Source: Manduca sexta (lineage: Eukaryota > Arthropoda > Insecta > Lepidoptera > Sphingidae). From it: a stretch of DNA of 64,000 bases. Below, piece by piece: positions 11,291 to 22,500 of this stretch. Below the pieces are notes generated by a model. The model was not told where the DNA came from and made no database searches. It worked only from the letters and a program-made list of their open reading frames with translations. Both the position numbers and the translations under genes were made by a program. The DNA lies in contig NC_051129.1 of assembly GCF_014839805.1 (NCBI RefSeq), positions 1,426,001-1,490,000 of the forward strand, in the 5' to 3' direction. The first letter of the stretch is position 1, and every line of letters starts with the position of its first letter.

Positions 11291-11870
11291 GTATCATTAA
11301 TCATCATCATTGTTTATATCCAATTTTTTTTTAAATGTTTGTTACCTCAGAACTCGGTCATTTCTTGGAAAAAATATTTTTTGGAAAATTATTTTTTCAT
11401 TCGAAAGAAATCCTCTGGATTAGTCCCATAGACTCCAAAGTTGGTAACCAGTATATACCTGTTATGGGAAATTATTAATTGGTTTTTGAAGGCGGTTAAA
11501 CTTATTGTTAAAACTTTTAGTAGCCCTTCAATTATAATTTGATGTAAGAAACTGACAAAAGGCTGACTAATAACGATGATCAACAATCATAAGATGGTTT
11601 TTATGCGGATTTATTACGTCTCCATCCTTGATACATAGTCATATTCTTTTTGTTGGACGTGACAAATGTTAGGTGCTAAAGGAGGCCGGATGTGAAGAAA
11701 CATGGCAATGATTGATGGCACGTCACCACGACCCGAATACTGTCGCTGAGATGAAATTACTCAACACTGAGAATATTTATTACATTTCATTTATCTACGT
11801 CAAGGGTTCGTGGTGGTAAAGGCAACACCATAGACCTTATTTCGCCCTCACACTGGAATAACTCAAGCCA

Positions 11871-12216
11871 GAGTCTACTTTGAAAAACGAACATCGAAAC
11901 ATCGGTCCGAAACGAAGAAACGATGAACTTCGTATTTAACTTTACTACCAAATTACTTCAGATCTGTCACCGTTCGCTTACCTTAGTGGTAGGATCAATT
12001 TCCCGTATATTTTTTTTTGGAGAATGCAGTGGAACTTTATCCTGATGGTTTTAAAAAAGCATGGTATAAGTTCTCACAAATTCCGTGTCTGAAATATTGC
12101 GATGAACCGATCGGATTCGTCGTCGAATCCGTCATGGGATCCGTAACACTTCATAGTATCAAAATGTGCGACCCGTCATCTGAAACTATGGATTTTGTTT
12201 TTCAAAGTAGACCCTT
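11871..12216 (+). mobile_element. Non-autonomous TIR element of about 346 bp, copy 1
   Basis: Begins gagtctactttgaaaaacga and ends ttttcaaagtagaccct, an imperfect terminal inverted repeat of about 20 bp. The interior matches the element at 61454-61804 in reverse orientation over most of its length. It codes for nothing convincing, so it looks like a MITE. The superfamily is not determined and no clear target duplication was seen. Confidence 0.7.
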
Positions 12217-12552
12217 AGGATCGACAGCGCGCAATACGACAGCGAGTAGTGCGTGGCGATTCTAAGCTGTTGATATACTAGTATAAAGAAATTATAACTA
12301 TAAAATGTAGGTAGATATTGTAACTGACTTTTCGAAAGACCAACTCTTCAGTCCGTCGCGTCGTAGCAAATATATGCGACTGACTTGCATAATTACATGC
12401 TATTATTTAATTTATATTCACAAGGAAAATTGATTTCGTTATTTGATTAAAATTATTTAGTACTATTTCTTTTATCGTATGTCGTGCTCTGCTATACCCT
12501 TAGCATGAATTAACATGTTATCGTGTCGTTAAAGTTATAAAAAACTATAACC

Positions 12553-12576
12553 TAACCTAACCAAAAGGTTAGGTTA
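12553..12576. other. Hairpin of telomere-like repeats
   Basis: taacctaacc (12553-12562), loop aaaa, ggttaggtta (12567-12576): a perfect 10-bp stem made of the arthropod TTAGG telomere motif on both arms. It could be a chance interstitial motif. Confidence 0.5.
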
Positions 12577-12666
12577 ATTTTTGTATGGAAATTTGAAAAA
12601 CAGCGCCCCGCGAGCGTATTTATATCTAAAACAAGGCAATGTGAAAATTACGTTTTGACAAGACTG

Positions 12667-12925
12667 CGTCGGTGGCGTAGTTATACTGCATGCGCGGTAC
12701 GGCAGCGCTCTGAGGTCCTGGGTTCGAATCCCGGGTCGGGCAAAGTGATATTTGGGTTTTTCTGCTCAGAATAAGCCCTGAGTCTGGAATTTGTGCCCGA
12801 TATGGCGATAGGGTCGCCCCCTTTCACGTCATAGGATGGAACGTTTACGGCGAAAAGTGGGTGCCCTAGTTGCGCCTTTGCATTGGCATAAATGCGTGAT
12901 ATGTGTCTGTATTTATTTTGTAAAT
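12667..12925 (+). repeat. tRNA-derived SINE, family S2
   Basis: The head is tRNA-like: A box tggcgtagttatact near 12672 and a perfect B box ggttcgaatcc at about 12721. The body includes atggcgatagggtcgccccc and the end tgcctttgcattggcata. This is not a tRNA gene, because the 72-base cloverleaf is not closed and the 3' body matches antisense copies at 45248-45375 and, more weakly, 31590-31720. Confidence 0.75.
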
Positions 12926-13750
12926 AAATTTATTATTGCAATCGAATTGGAGTCTATCTTGACTAGATCTCTACTGTATGCCCCCTCCACTCTTTGGCTC
13001 TACTAGTCACCGGCATCAGATTGTCAAGTTCACTGTTGTACCAGAATATATTAAACCACTCAAACGTTTGATATAAAACACATTGAATGATCACTCGGGC
13101 TGGGATATTTATCGAGTAAACACGAAAATGAAATATATTTTACGTACACAGTTGTTTGCTGTGCGATGTTGACCGGCATTGGTCATCCAAAAGCTTTCGC
13201 GTGGATGAATTATATGTTTGTAGTGGACGAATCATTTCACGAATGTATTGCTTGTTTTGATATTTGTATTATTATTCATATTATTATCTATATAAATACT
13301 GTTCTGTTTGTATAGTTTCTGATTAGGTCCCTGTTTGATATAAATAATTAAATAATTGCTAGTCTTGGATTAAAAGACGACAAATACAAAAATCACTCTC
13401 AAAAATGCTTCCAAATATACATTACTCAAATACATTAGCAGTATTGTACGATAATTGGTAACTAACAATTAGATTGTGAAACAAGCCTTTAGTAATATAA
13501 CTAGTATTTTTATACTGGTTTAAGAATTCTTTTTTATATTTTAACTCGTAATTTAAAGTTTTGACATTTCGTTTTAAGTTAAAATAGTCTATGGTTAACA
13601 CTTAGGAGTAATTTAAAACATAGCAAAATATTAATGGTTGTAAATAAAGACTTAGGTTAAAGACATTGAACTATATAGTTCCTAGTGATTTGACCGGACA
13701 TCAGGGCAAAGTTTTTGCTCCAAAAGTTATTGCCAAGTGGTAATAAGTAT
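12926..13750. other. Non-coding stretch
   Basis: AT-rich intergenic sequence with no frame or repeat recognised. Confidence 0.45.
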
Positions 13751-13754
13751 AGTA

Positions 13755-13875
13755 CCACAAACTTATCTGGCCCGGTGAGAAAGTCGCTGTTATGTCAGCG
13801 AATGGCAGGCAGATTGACTTTTCAAAACGATGTCGTTAGTTCCTCTTTCGGCCAACGGGCCAGATAAGTTTGTGG
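13755..13875. mobile_element. 121-bp MITE with perfect 19-bp inverted ends
   Basis: ccacaaacttatctggccc (13755-13773) is the exact reverse complement of 13857-13875. The 83-base centre is non-coding. It lies about 360 bases upstream of the THAP exon. The superfamily is unknown. Confidence 0.75.
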
Positions 13876-14199
13876 CAATGACTAAATATAAAGAGGACAG
13901 GCCTCAAAAGTTAGCTATATGAATAAGTTATATTTATGTTAGGGAAATCGACGCAGAATTGTCAATATATATGTCTATCTCTTTTACTCAAAGCTTATTT
14001 GGAACGCAACAAAAAAGACAAAAATAATTGCTTTCTTCGCATATGGCACTATTTCGTTTACTTCAACACACTGGGACCGCCTTGCGGCAGAAACGCTCAT
14101 TTTATGCTGGCCAGTCGGCAAGTACATGTAGTGTCAGACGATGTAAACAAATCTTCATAAATATTGAATTTAAAGTAATATAATCATATTCTCAATTGT

Positions 14200-14205
14200 T
14201 CAGTG
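14200..14205 (+). promoter_or_regulatory. Initiator-like TCAGTG before the THAP exon
   Basis: A TCAGTG motif, close to the arthropod initiator consensus TCAGTY, lies 32 bases upstream of the ATG at 14237. No TATA box is evident about 30 bases upstream of it. Confidence 0.3.
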
Positions 14206-14236
14206 TGTTTATTAGTGTATTTGTTAAGTTTCGAAA

Positions 14237-14307
14237 ATGACTCAGTGTTGTGTGAAAGGATGCAAATCGAATTCACGCAAGAAAGACCCCGAAATATATT
14301 TTCATAG
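14237..14307 (+). CDS. First exon of a THAP-domain protein
   Basis: ATG at 14237 opens MTQCCVKGCKSNSRKKDPEI followed by YFH and a codon split by a GTTAGT donor at 14308. This is the start of a THAP zinc finger: the first two zinc ligands are in the C-x3-C arrangement within CCVKGC (C4 or C5 and C9), followed by the usual basic stretch and the F-H pair before the first intron. THAP domains bind DNA and occur both in transcription regulators and in P-element-type transposases. The rest of the finger (the conserved W, the C-x2-H pair and the AVPTF-type end) must lie in a later exon. None was found in the next 6 kb, so this is either the head of a gene with a long first intron or a stranded remnant. 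The THAP identity is fairly sure; whether it is active is open. Confidence 0.7.
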
Positions 14308-16158
14308 GTTAGTAACTGTTTTTACCGAAAATTAGCAAATATCTTTGTATAATTACTTTTTGGATGTGTTTTTATCAATTAAAATGATATGTGGATCTGG
14401 TTTGTTAAGCTTTGGACCCTTTTAGGCGTGATTTATACACATTAAAATCATTATGTTTGTTTACACACGAGCTTAGGGATGGGTGGGTGGATTTGTTTAG
14501 AAATTATTGATATCGATATTTTAACAGACGCCCGTTTATCAGTTACGGTTTTGTCTTTGAAAGAATGTTAGAGCACACATCAATATTGTATTATTCAGAA
14601 GGACAAACTAAGTGAAATTAGAATATTTTTTAAGATAACCAAAAAATTTAAAAACCAAGGCAAAATGAATTGAGAATATTGAGCGACGTGATTGGAATCC
14701 TACACCAAATACATATTTCTTTACATTTTGAGAAGATATGCATAAACCACACGTTTAATTAACGCGAGTAAAGATAACTGTTTTCCAACAATATTCGCGA
14801 TAAGTAAAATAGTAATGATTATTATACTTCACCTAATAAGTAGTAATATTACTTTAATATATTGCTATGAATAAAATTAGAATTGTTACATAAAAGAATA
14901 GATAAACATAAAAGAAACAACATAAAGATGAAATGTAAGATATATTTTTACAATTGGCGGTCTTATGTTTCGAGCAACCTTTGCATGCACGGAAATAGAT
15001 ACATAATCATATTGTTGTTATTGCAAATAATTATTATAATTGATTATCTTAACCACCATTTTTACGGTCATTGATTTTAGTTTGCTGAACCATAGTTATG
15101 TTTCTCGATCAAAGAGCATAATAATAAAATAAAATAAAACCAACCAAATAATTGCTGGCTACGCTATCTTATTCCATTTATCATGTATTAAATAAATATC
15201 TTAATCTGTAACTTAAATTTTTAGCAAGGAATAGTGCAACATACAAATATAGATCAAACACAACTGGATGTTTGTCACAACAGGTACTGCTTTGTTTAAC
15301 AATTGTTACTTATAAATCAGTTTCAGTTTGTTTGTTTACATTATGATTTGTTATATTTATATTATGGTAGTTCCTAACCCCTTTCGTATTTGATCTTTTT
15401 GGGGCTTGTTTGTCTCTCTTAATTCTTCGATGTCGATACAAAATTTTCGGTACTAGCATATCACTATTGTAAGGGGCGGAGTCGGCACCATTTTGTTCAT
15501 GAAATGTGCCGCATGTCACGTGACCATATTACCCATCCTCTATACTACTTTTATCATTGGTTTGTGGCACTATAGCTGTCTTATTTCAAATGTCCATATG
15601 ACAAGATGTCACAGCATCTTTTTAATACAAAAATAATATATGTACAGAAAATATGCCAATATTCGCATTAAAAACGTACAAATTATATGAGAAAAATATG
15701 AAGTATTTTATATTGATCTTTTGCTATTTCGCGGTAGATCGACTAACCAACATATAAGCGCAAAATTTTTGTATGACAATCATCTCAATGTTCGCTCTAT
15801 ATAGGTTATCTTAGAACTTTTTGACTTAGATACACAGTGTCGCAATTAAACGTCTTATTAAGTCGTGGTTCCTCGGAAAATCTGACGTCTGCGTAGCGCC
15901 TTATAGTTTTTCAATTAATAAAGGATTTCAACAGTTTGCAACTATTGAGAACCAAGACTTAACATGCTCGCCATAGCATGTATGTATTATAAATTCAAGC
16001 TGCAACGTTGTTGATCTGCGTTCAATATTCAAATTCAGTTTCCTCGGGGCCTTATAATAATTTCCTGTGTTTCTTGGTTTATGAGAAAGTTATTGCAAGG
16101 AAAGTTCTATTGGAGGTTTTGGTATGAATTAATAAATATCCTAAAAAATGTCCCTTTA
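14308..16158. other. Long non-coding stretch, possible THAP intron
   Basis: AT-rich, with no continuation of the THAP frame. A palindromic E-box, gtcacgtgac, lies at 15515-15524 within a moderately GC-rich patch (about 15470-15540). That patch could be a minus-strand regulatory region, but no exon could be supported. Confidence 0.4.
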
Positions 16159-16478
16159 ATAATAATAATCCAGCCCTGTATTACACTGCTCCACTGCTGG
16201 ACACGGACCTCCTATAATACTGAGGGGATTAGACCTTAGTCCACCTCGCTGGCCTAGTGCGGATTGATACACTTTAACTACCCTCAATATTCTTACATAG
16301 AACTTCTCAGATGTGCAGGTTTCCTCGCGATGTTTTCCTTCACTGTTAAAGTGAGGGATAATTCACAAAAAATACACACATAATTTTAAAAAAGTCAAGG
16401 ATGTGTGCCCTTGGGTTTTGAACCTGCGAACATTCGTGTTGGCAGTCAGTTCCACACCCAATTAGGCTATCGCAGCTT
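16159..16478 (-). repeat. tRNA-derived SINE, family A
   Basis: Antisense near full-length copy, ending at the left in an (aat)n tail at 16157-16170. The B box reads GGTTCAAAACC on the minus strand. Confidence 0.8.
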
Positions 16479-17030
16479 CGCCCCTTAGAAACTAATAAAT
16501 ACATGAAAAAATAAATATTCTGATTCTGAACAATTTACAAAAAAAAAAAGGCATAAACTTAAATCATTTTAAAATTTAAAAAAGAGCAAGCGTTTTTGAT
16601 GCTTTTAACGCAACTGTTTATTTCATCGTGGTTCTTGGCAATAAGTTAATAGCGTCAACATAAAGAAATACAGTTCAAAAGCATAAATACAAAAAAAAAT
16701 ATTACGTTTCTATTTATGAAAGTAAATTGAAATAGTAACCCAAAAATTCTACTATTCATAAACCGGTGACTAATTAACTTCCATTTATAAAATAAATATA
16801 AACTACTCCTCGCGTTTGGTGAGCAAGTATTTCGGGAGGTCCGAAGACGTAACCGCACCAAATTTATTACAGCCCTTAATTAAACCTCGGCCAGCCTTCG
16901 TTAGTGTCGGGTATTCTTCTAGATGTTATTTATTACTAGACTTCCATCTTGGATTCGTCCGATATTTAAAGTGTGCTCTTTAGATTTTATGTTAGTTTAG
17001 CAGTGATTTAGATTTATCTTAGCCTGACTA

Positions 17031-17390
17031 CTTCGGTGGCGTAGTTGTAATGTACGCGGTACGACTACGGCTATAGCGCTGAGGTCTTGAGGTCGAATCC
17101 TTGGTCGGCCAAAAGTAATCATGACTGGGTTTTCTTTATATTAAAAAATTCTGAGTCGCAGCTCTGAGTGAGGAAGTTGGTGGTGTGATATCCCCGGTAC
17201 CTCGAAAAACCGTTGGTCCTGCGCCTGATCTTTCTTCGGTCATATCGAATTACTATCTCACCGGACTATAATAGTGAAGGTACAGAGAGTGCACCTGTGT
17301 ATTGCACACTTGTCCATTATATTTCGCGCGTGATCTTTTTTAAAATTTTCGTCGTGGCCGAAATTCGGCTACGGGGGATTTAATAATATT
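17031..17390 (+). repeat. tRNA-type SINE, family T, full length
   Basis: The A-box-like tggcgtagttgtaa and B-box-like ggtcgaatcc form a tRNA-related head. The body shares ggtgtgatatccccg, ggtcctgcgcctgatcttt and caccggactataatagtgaa with 11064-11290 and with the minus copy at 41991-42403. It ends near ggccgaaattcggctacggg. Confidence 0.8.
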
Positions 17391-17729
17391 AGCTTGCTGT
17401 ACCCTTCTCGATACACATCCCCGAAACATAGAACACGTGCGAAGCATAAAGCCCGTCTATTTGACTTAAGATATAGTTATGGCAAACTAAATAAATTATA
17501 ATATTTTTCGGTTAGTATATTTAATGTAATGATTGGTTTTGATGTGATACGCCAATAAACATTCGAGCGAACATACAAGAACCTCAGACCTCTGAAAACC
17601 AGGTCGAAATATTCTCGGCGACCGAGCGAACGCATCGTCTGTCAATCGAAATTACATTTGATCTGCCCAGTGCTCACCATAAAGGCATTTGCAAGCGAGA
17701 GACTGTTCACCAACGAAGCATAGAACTTA

Positions 17730-17982
17730 AAAGCGGCGATAGCATAGTTGCGAGTGAAACGGATTGCTCAGACGAATGTCCGCTGGTTCCAAACCCAAGA
17801 TGCACGCACCTCTGACTTTTCTACAGTTATATAAGTGTTCTTTACAAATTATCACTCGCTTTCGAAGGTATGTGAAGTCTGCGACCTCGCACTAGGTCAG
17901 GATGGAGGACTAAGGTCTAAATTCTCTCAGTAGAAGTTTCGTGGGACAGTATATAATATACTAAAGGGCTGGTATTATTATA
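17730..17982 (+). repeat. SINE family A, sense copy with internal deletion
   Basis: Starts aagcggcgatagcatagttg, has a decayed B box (ggttccaaaccc) and ends ggtattattata. The middle part around the aagcgagcgataattc / ttcctcac region is missing. A short repeat D fragment follows at 17983-18055. Confidence 0.75.
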
Positions 17983-18055
17983 GCAAAATGCTGTTGGATG
18001 TTTATCCTGAATGAAAGTTAACGCAGGCAAAACCTCGAGCAAAAGCTAGTCATAA

Positions 18056-19030
18056 TTAAAGTTACTGGTGAATGGATTTAGATTTAGAAGTAAACATAGA
18101 ACAGAGATATTTTTCCTGGATTACACATTGGGACTTATTCCCGTATCCTTCTTCACACGGAGAGAACGGCGTTCTAAACCTAGTAACCAATAATTTGTTC
18201 AAAAGGTAACCTAAGTCCTTTACACGGCTTCTATAGAACTTCATAAATCACGGAGGAGGCATATTAAACTTGAATAACAATGGCTGCGGGCCGCCACAAA
18301 AATGAATATATCGATTGACCTAAAAGCGTTCCGTATCACTATATAGGAGGTTAGATAGTTTTCGGAGGTATTAGGGTTTCTAGAATTTTCACAGAGCCTG
18401 GTCAAGATTTGAAAGCGGGCTTGGTAAGAGTAATTATTAATCAATGATATTCAAAATACTAAGGACAAGTTTTAAACAAATTTTATTTTACAGTTATCGT
18501 ATTAAAAAGCTAAAATAGATAGCAGTCATTTTATTACTATTGATTTGGGAACGTAGAATTTAGACAAAAAGAGTCTGACTTTTGTATTCGGTCGGCTTAT
18601 TCAATAATTCCACGTGTAGCATTTATTCAAAAGTTGTGAAACCTTGAACACTCCCAAAAACAGTGGTCACGTGAAACACTAACATTTATCCTGAACTAGA
18701 CTCAACACTCCAAAATCTAACAATATTAGTTCTACATTCGAACCAATGTAGACAACTTAGTTTAACGACAAATCAAATATGAACGTTCCACATTGGGAAA
18801 CTGGCCAAATACCGCTCGGAACGCAATCGTAGTCGCTTCCATATGCATTTCCATTGATATTAAAAATGTGTTGTATGTCCCAATCAAAGTCTGAATGGAT
18901 AATATTTATAGCATATTCATCGAATAATTAAAGACTTTTTCTGAGTGTTAGCATTACGACAAAAAATGTTATAATAGTCCTTTTCCTGAGTTCCAAACTG
19001 CGTGGTAACACACTCAACTCCAGTGGTGAA
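18056..19030. other. Non-coding stretch
   Basis: No convincing frame. Short chance ORFs only. Confidence 0.45.
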
Positions 19031-19160
19031 AAGTGCAAATAACCCGATTAATGTCGGCTTGCCTTTATACAGAATTTATTTGGAATCAAATTATCGTTAA
19101 AACTGTTTGCAAGCCGCATTCATGCATAGTAATATTTAGTACCTATATGCTGTCGGGTTC
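19031..19160 (+). repeat. Local direct repeat, copy 1
   Basis: ggtgaaaagtgcaaataacc... gcaagccgcattcatgcata... gtcgggttctctttt matches 19615-19740 at roughly 70 percent by eye. A trace of repeat B (gtagtcgctacaatgttctt) lies between the copies at 19270-19290. Confidence 0.55.
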
Positions 19161-19614
19161 TCTTTTGGAAAATTTTACCCTTCACCACTGCTTGGCGAGA
19201 GCCGTTTCTAAGGCCGGCAGTTTCCAAGGGCGAAGACCTTTAGAAATAAGATGCTAAGTTTCATAATGCCCAGCAATTGTAGTCGCTACAATGTTCTTTA
19301 AACAGGAACATGACAGTGCGCACTGATGCTTCGCGAAAATAGACATTGCAATGTACAACAATCTACTATAAATTTATGTGTACCACCTGCTGTTCATGCA
19401 TGTCATTAATAATCATCAGTAGGCCGCCGATTATAAGTAATTGTAATCGTCTCTGTTATTAATATTATAAATGCAAAAGTTTGTGAAAATGTTTGTTAGT
19501 GGTCAACGCAGAGGCAGCTAAATGGATTTGGATTAATACATAGGCTATTATTTATCCTAGTAATTTTTTCACCTTTGAAGTAACGGATTTTTTAAATAAA
19601 GGACGCTGCGGTAG

Positions 19615-19740
19615 TGAAAGGTGCACATAAACCGATTCTTGCCGGCTTCCTTTTATGTAGAATCTAACTTTTTAGAACGATTGGCAAACCGCATTCAAGC
19701 ATATTGGTACATATATGTTGTGTCGAGGTCCCTTTTACCT
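19615..19740 (+). repeat. Local direct repeat, copy 2
   Basis: gtgaaaggtgcacataaacc... gcaaaccgcattcaagcata... gtcgaggtccctttta; partner of 19031-19160. Between the copies, 19460-19560 is a degraded repeat D-type sequence. Confidence 0.55.
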
Positions 19741-20409
19741 TTCGCCACTGGGGCGCAGTTGTCTTACAGGCGCTATGAACAGTGTTTTAGAGACTTTTGT
19801 AAAAGCGTTATCACGCGGGCGAAGTCGCAAGCAATACCTAATTTTGTTAAATGTACTTGATGAGTCCCTTGATAACAAATTTGAAATAATTGCGAATAAT
19901 GCATCATTGAACTCGAAATTCAAGGTTTTATCAATTTATCGACACTTCATGAATTTCCTTTGTATAATTAATAAAGTTACATAAGGCGTTAACTGTCTCG
20001 AAATGTATTTGTGAACGTTCATTGGTGATGAGGACAATGGTTCTTTTGTTAGTTTAAATAAAGTTTGAAATTTGTTTTGGAGATATGCGATAATTGGAAA
20101 ATAGATATCACAATGGATAAGTTTTCGCCTTTTTATAGACAAGTACGTACCAATTTTTTTTATTATTAATTCATTATTGATCAAAGGTCTTGTGAAAATC
20201 TGGCGTGGAGAATAAGTTCTTAGTCAAGCCGCCTTTGATCAATTCATTAACCTAATCAATAGTCGATTAGTTTAAAATGGAAGTCTTAGTTCTACGTTCT
20301 TCTATTCTGCAATAAAAAGTAGCTTTTATATTAATCCAGAACATGGTATACCTGTGGAACAATGTCATCCAAATCTGTTGAGTGGTTTTTGCGTATACTA
20401 TAGGTGTAA

Positions 20410-20635
20410 TCGAAAGGCCAGTACGTCACAAAAGGCGATTCTGCTTTATTACATGGTTATCAAACAAGAAAATGCATTTATAATTTACTTAGATGTATGA
20501 AGCGTAGATAGGGAGAAAGTTCATAATAGGGATAAAGAAATCAATAAAGATAAGGAGAAAGCATTCCAAATCAATAATAAAAAAATTGGCCGCCTTTAAC
20601 TTGCTGCCCCTCGAATACCACGGCAGTATACTTTT
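20410..20635 (+). repeat. Duplicated segment upstream of the transporter, copy 1
   Basis: About 220 bases (gcgattctgctttattacat... gcattccaaatcaataata... gccccctcgaa-like end) match 33377-33610. The segment stops about 150 bases before the first supported transporter codon. It may be an interspersed repeat or a duplicated regulatory block. Confidence 0.55.
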
Positions 20636-20783
20636 AATAAACAATTTATAATGATAGTAAGTGTGACGTGATTAGTAAGTGGGATCCTATCAACTTTAGC
20701 CTCAACCATTCCCATGGAAAAGAAAACACGTGATATCCCACAAATTTTCCAGGTTCCATACTTTGCTCATTCAAATTTTGCAG

Positions 20784-20916
20784 ATGGTCGTGGCGGGTAC
20801 TTCTCATTTAGGCGGGCTGTCGCTGGGAATTCTCATCGGCTACCCAATAGTATTATTGCAACAACTCCCCTCCGATCCCAAAATGGTCATGGATTTGAAT
20901 AACTCTTCGTGGATTG
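20784..20916 (+). CDS. Sugar-transporter-like MFS protein, exon 1
   Basis: The frame is open from about 20700 to a donor at 20917 (g|gtaatt), leaving one base of a split codon. The ATG at 20784 starts MVVAGTSHLGGLSLGILIGY, the first membrane helix, and the exon ends NNSSWI. Joining to exon 2 at 21218 makes a GCA alanine codon and gives WIASVQGM, the usual form at this point in insect facilitated trehalose and sugar transporters, so the junction is secure. The start is less sure. The frame continues upstream without ATG to an acceptor-like ctttag at about 20699, and that extra sequence (PQPFPWKRKHVISHK...) resembles the short basic cytoplasmic tail of the family, so a further 5' exon may exist. 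Confidence 0.75.
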
Positions 20917-21217
20917 GTAATTGGTATTTTTATAATAAAGTGTCAATTTACTAAAAGGCTTTGAGTTTGAAAAGCACTATAAACAGTTTTGGAATGAACT
21001 AACTTTTGGAGCTGTAAATATTTTTGCACGTTTTTAATCAAACAAATACTTTATTTTACTTGTATTGTATCTTTTTCTATACTTACGTGAGCCGATATAG
21101 CGGGTTTTTATATCTTGTGTACTATGGTCGCTATTCGGGCACATATAAAATATATACATAATTAGCAAACCTATTCAATATTATTTAAAAAACTGTTTCG
21201 TTTATTTTCCTTTCCAG
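20917..21217 (+). other. Transporter intron 1
   Basis: A 301-base phase-1 intron, gtaatt ... tttccag. It carries a short repeat C fragment at about 21085-21155 (gtgagccgatatagcggg... tatggtcgctattcggg). Confidence 0.8.
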
Positions 21218-22500
21218 CATCTGTTCAGGGCATGACTGGAATATTAAGCATTATCATGACACCCATAATGCAATGGAGAGGCAGACGATTCGCGTTCATA
21301 ATAAGCAACCTTATTATCATCATTGGCTGGACCGTAATCACCTTCGCCAATGACGCTACCACCATCATCATCGGTGTATCATTCCACGGTTTCGGAAGTA
21401 ATGGCGTGATTATCGTCAGTCTGGTAGCTGTCAGCGAAATGATAGATCCAAAATATCGATGCTTGTCAATGCTTTTATTTGGATTAATGCAAGGAGTAGG
21501 AGCAATATTAGTTACTATAGTAGGCAATTTCTTTAATTACAAGACAATTGCGACAGTAATGTGTGCACCTTGTGTTTTGTCAGTGATGTTCAGTTTTATG
21601 TGGCCTGATTCTCCATCTTGGTTGGCTTATAAAGGAGACTTTGAAAAATGTGAACAAATCTTCATATGGCTAAGAGGTAGTGATGATGATTCCAAGAAAG
21701 AGCTAGAAGCACTGATCGCGGCACAAACGAAGCTGTTTAAAGAAAAAGCGTTAAAGAAAAAAACTGAGAAAAGAAGCCACGTGAAGAATTTTTTTGAGAA
21801 AATTACCAGACGGGACTTTTATTTGCCGATGGCAAGTTTACTGTTAATAATATCTTCGTATTATGGAAGCGGTACTTTGGTATTTTTCATGTATGGAACT
21901 AAATTGGCACAAACTTTTACTGGTATTACCAATCCTCTAATTTCTGTGATATTCCTGGATTCAGCTCTTGGAATATCTTCTATATTAGCCATAATAACAG
22001 AAAAATATTTGAAAAACAAGCAAATATTTTTATTAGGAGGGATATGTAGCATATTTTTCCTTCTATTATTATGCATTGTTACATATTTGCATAGTGTAGG
22101 GATATTAAAAGAAGGTTCAATGTTATTTTTGTATTGTTTTTTGGGTTTTATGATATCGAATGCTTCCGGATTGTCTCCTACAGTGTTTAATGTGTCTGCT
22201 GAATTGATTCCTGTAAAACATCGAGGGTTGGGGAGTGCAATATATTTGATTACTATGTGTGGTTCCCACACTATATCAATAAAAACCGCACCATACTTGT
22301 TTCTGTACATAAATGTGTGGGGCGCGTGTATTCTTTATTTATTTTGGGCCATTTTGGGATATTTTCTAATTTGGAAATTTATACCAGAAACCAAACACAG
22401 GACGTTACAAGAAATTGAAGATTATTTCAACTACGGTGAATTTAGGAAAGTAGTGAAGGACGAATGTTCAGTTAACGTGCCCATTATGAGTTCTGAATGA
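21218..22500 (+). CDS. Sugar-transporter-like MFS protein, exon 2 to stop
   Basis: This exon carries the remaining helices of a 12-helix major facilitator protein; with exon 1 from 20784 it gives 471 residues, normal for the family. Known signatures are readable: RGRR (about residues 65-68) in the loop after helix 2, PDSPSWL (about 174-180) for the usual PESPRWL, a charged central loop (KKKTEKRSHVKNFFEK), SAELIPVKHRG for the helix 10-11 motif, and PETKHRTLQEIEDYF (about 434-448) at the C-terminal tail. Two substrate-site signatures of true sugar carriers are changed. The QQxSGIN stretch of helix 7 reads SSYYGSGTLV, and GPIPW of helix 10 reads GLSPTVF. So the fold and plasma-membrane carrier role are well supported, but trehalose or glucose as substrate is not. 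The stop is TGA at 22498. The first AATAAA-like signal is ATTAAA at 22691. Confidence 0.9.

Noticed and set aside
12017..12265. 82-residue + strand frame
   Set aside because: Lies inside a TIR element whose second copy at 61454 does not keep the frame.
12667..12740. Possible tRNA gene with perfect B box
   Set aside because: The sequence continues into a SINE body found elsewhere in the window and a complete cloverleaf with paired acceptor stem is not formed.
21861..22310. 149-residue minus-strand frame
   Set aside because: Shadow of the transporter exon, with no start context or family likeness.
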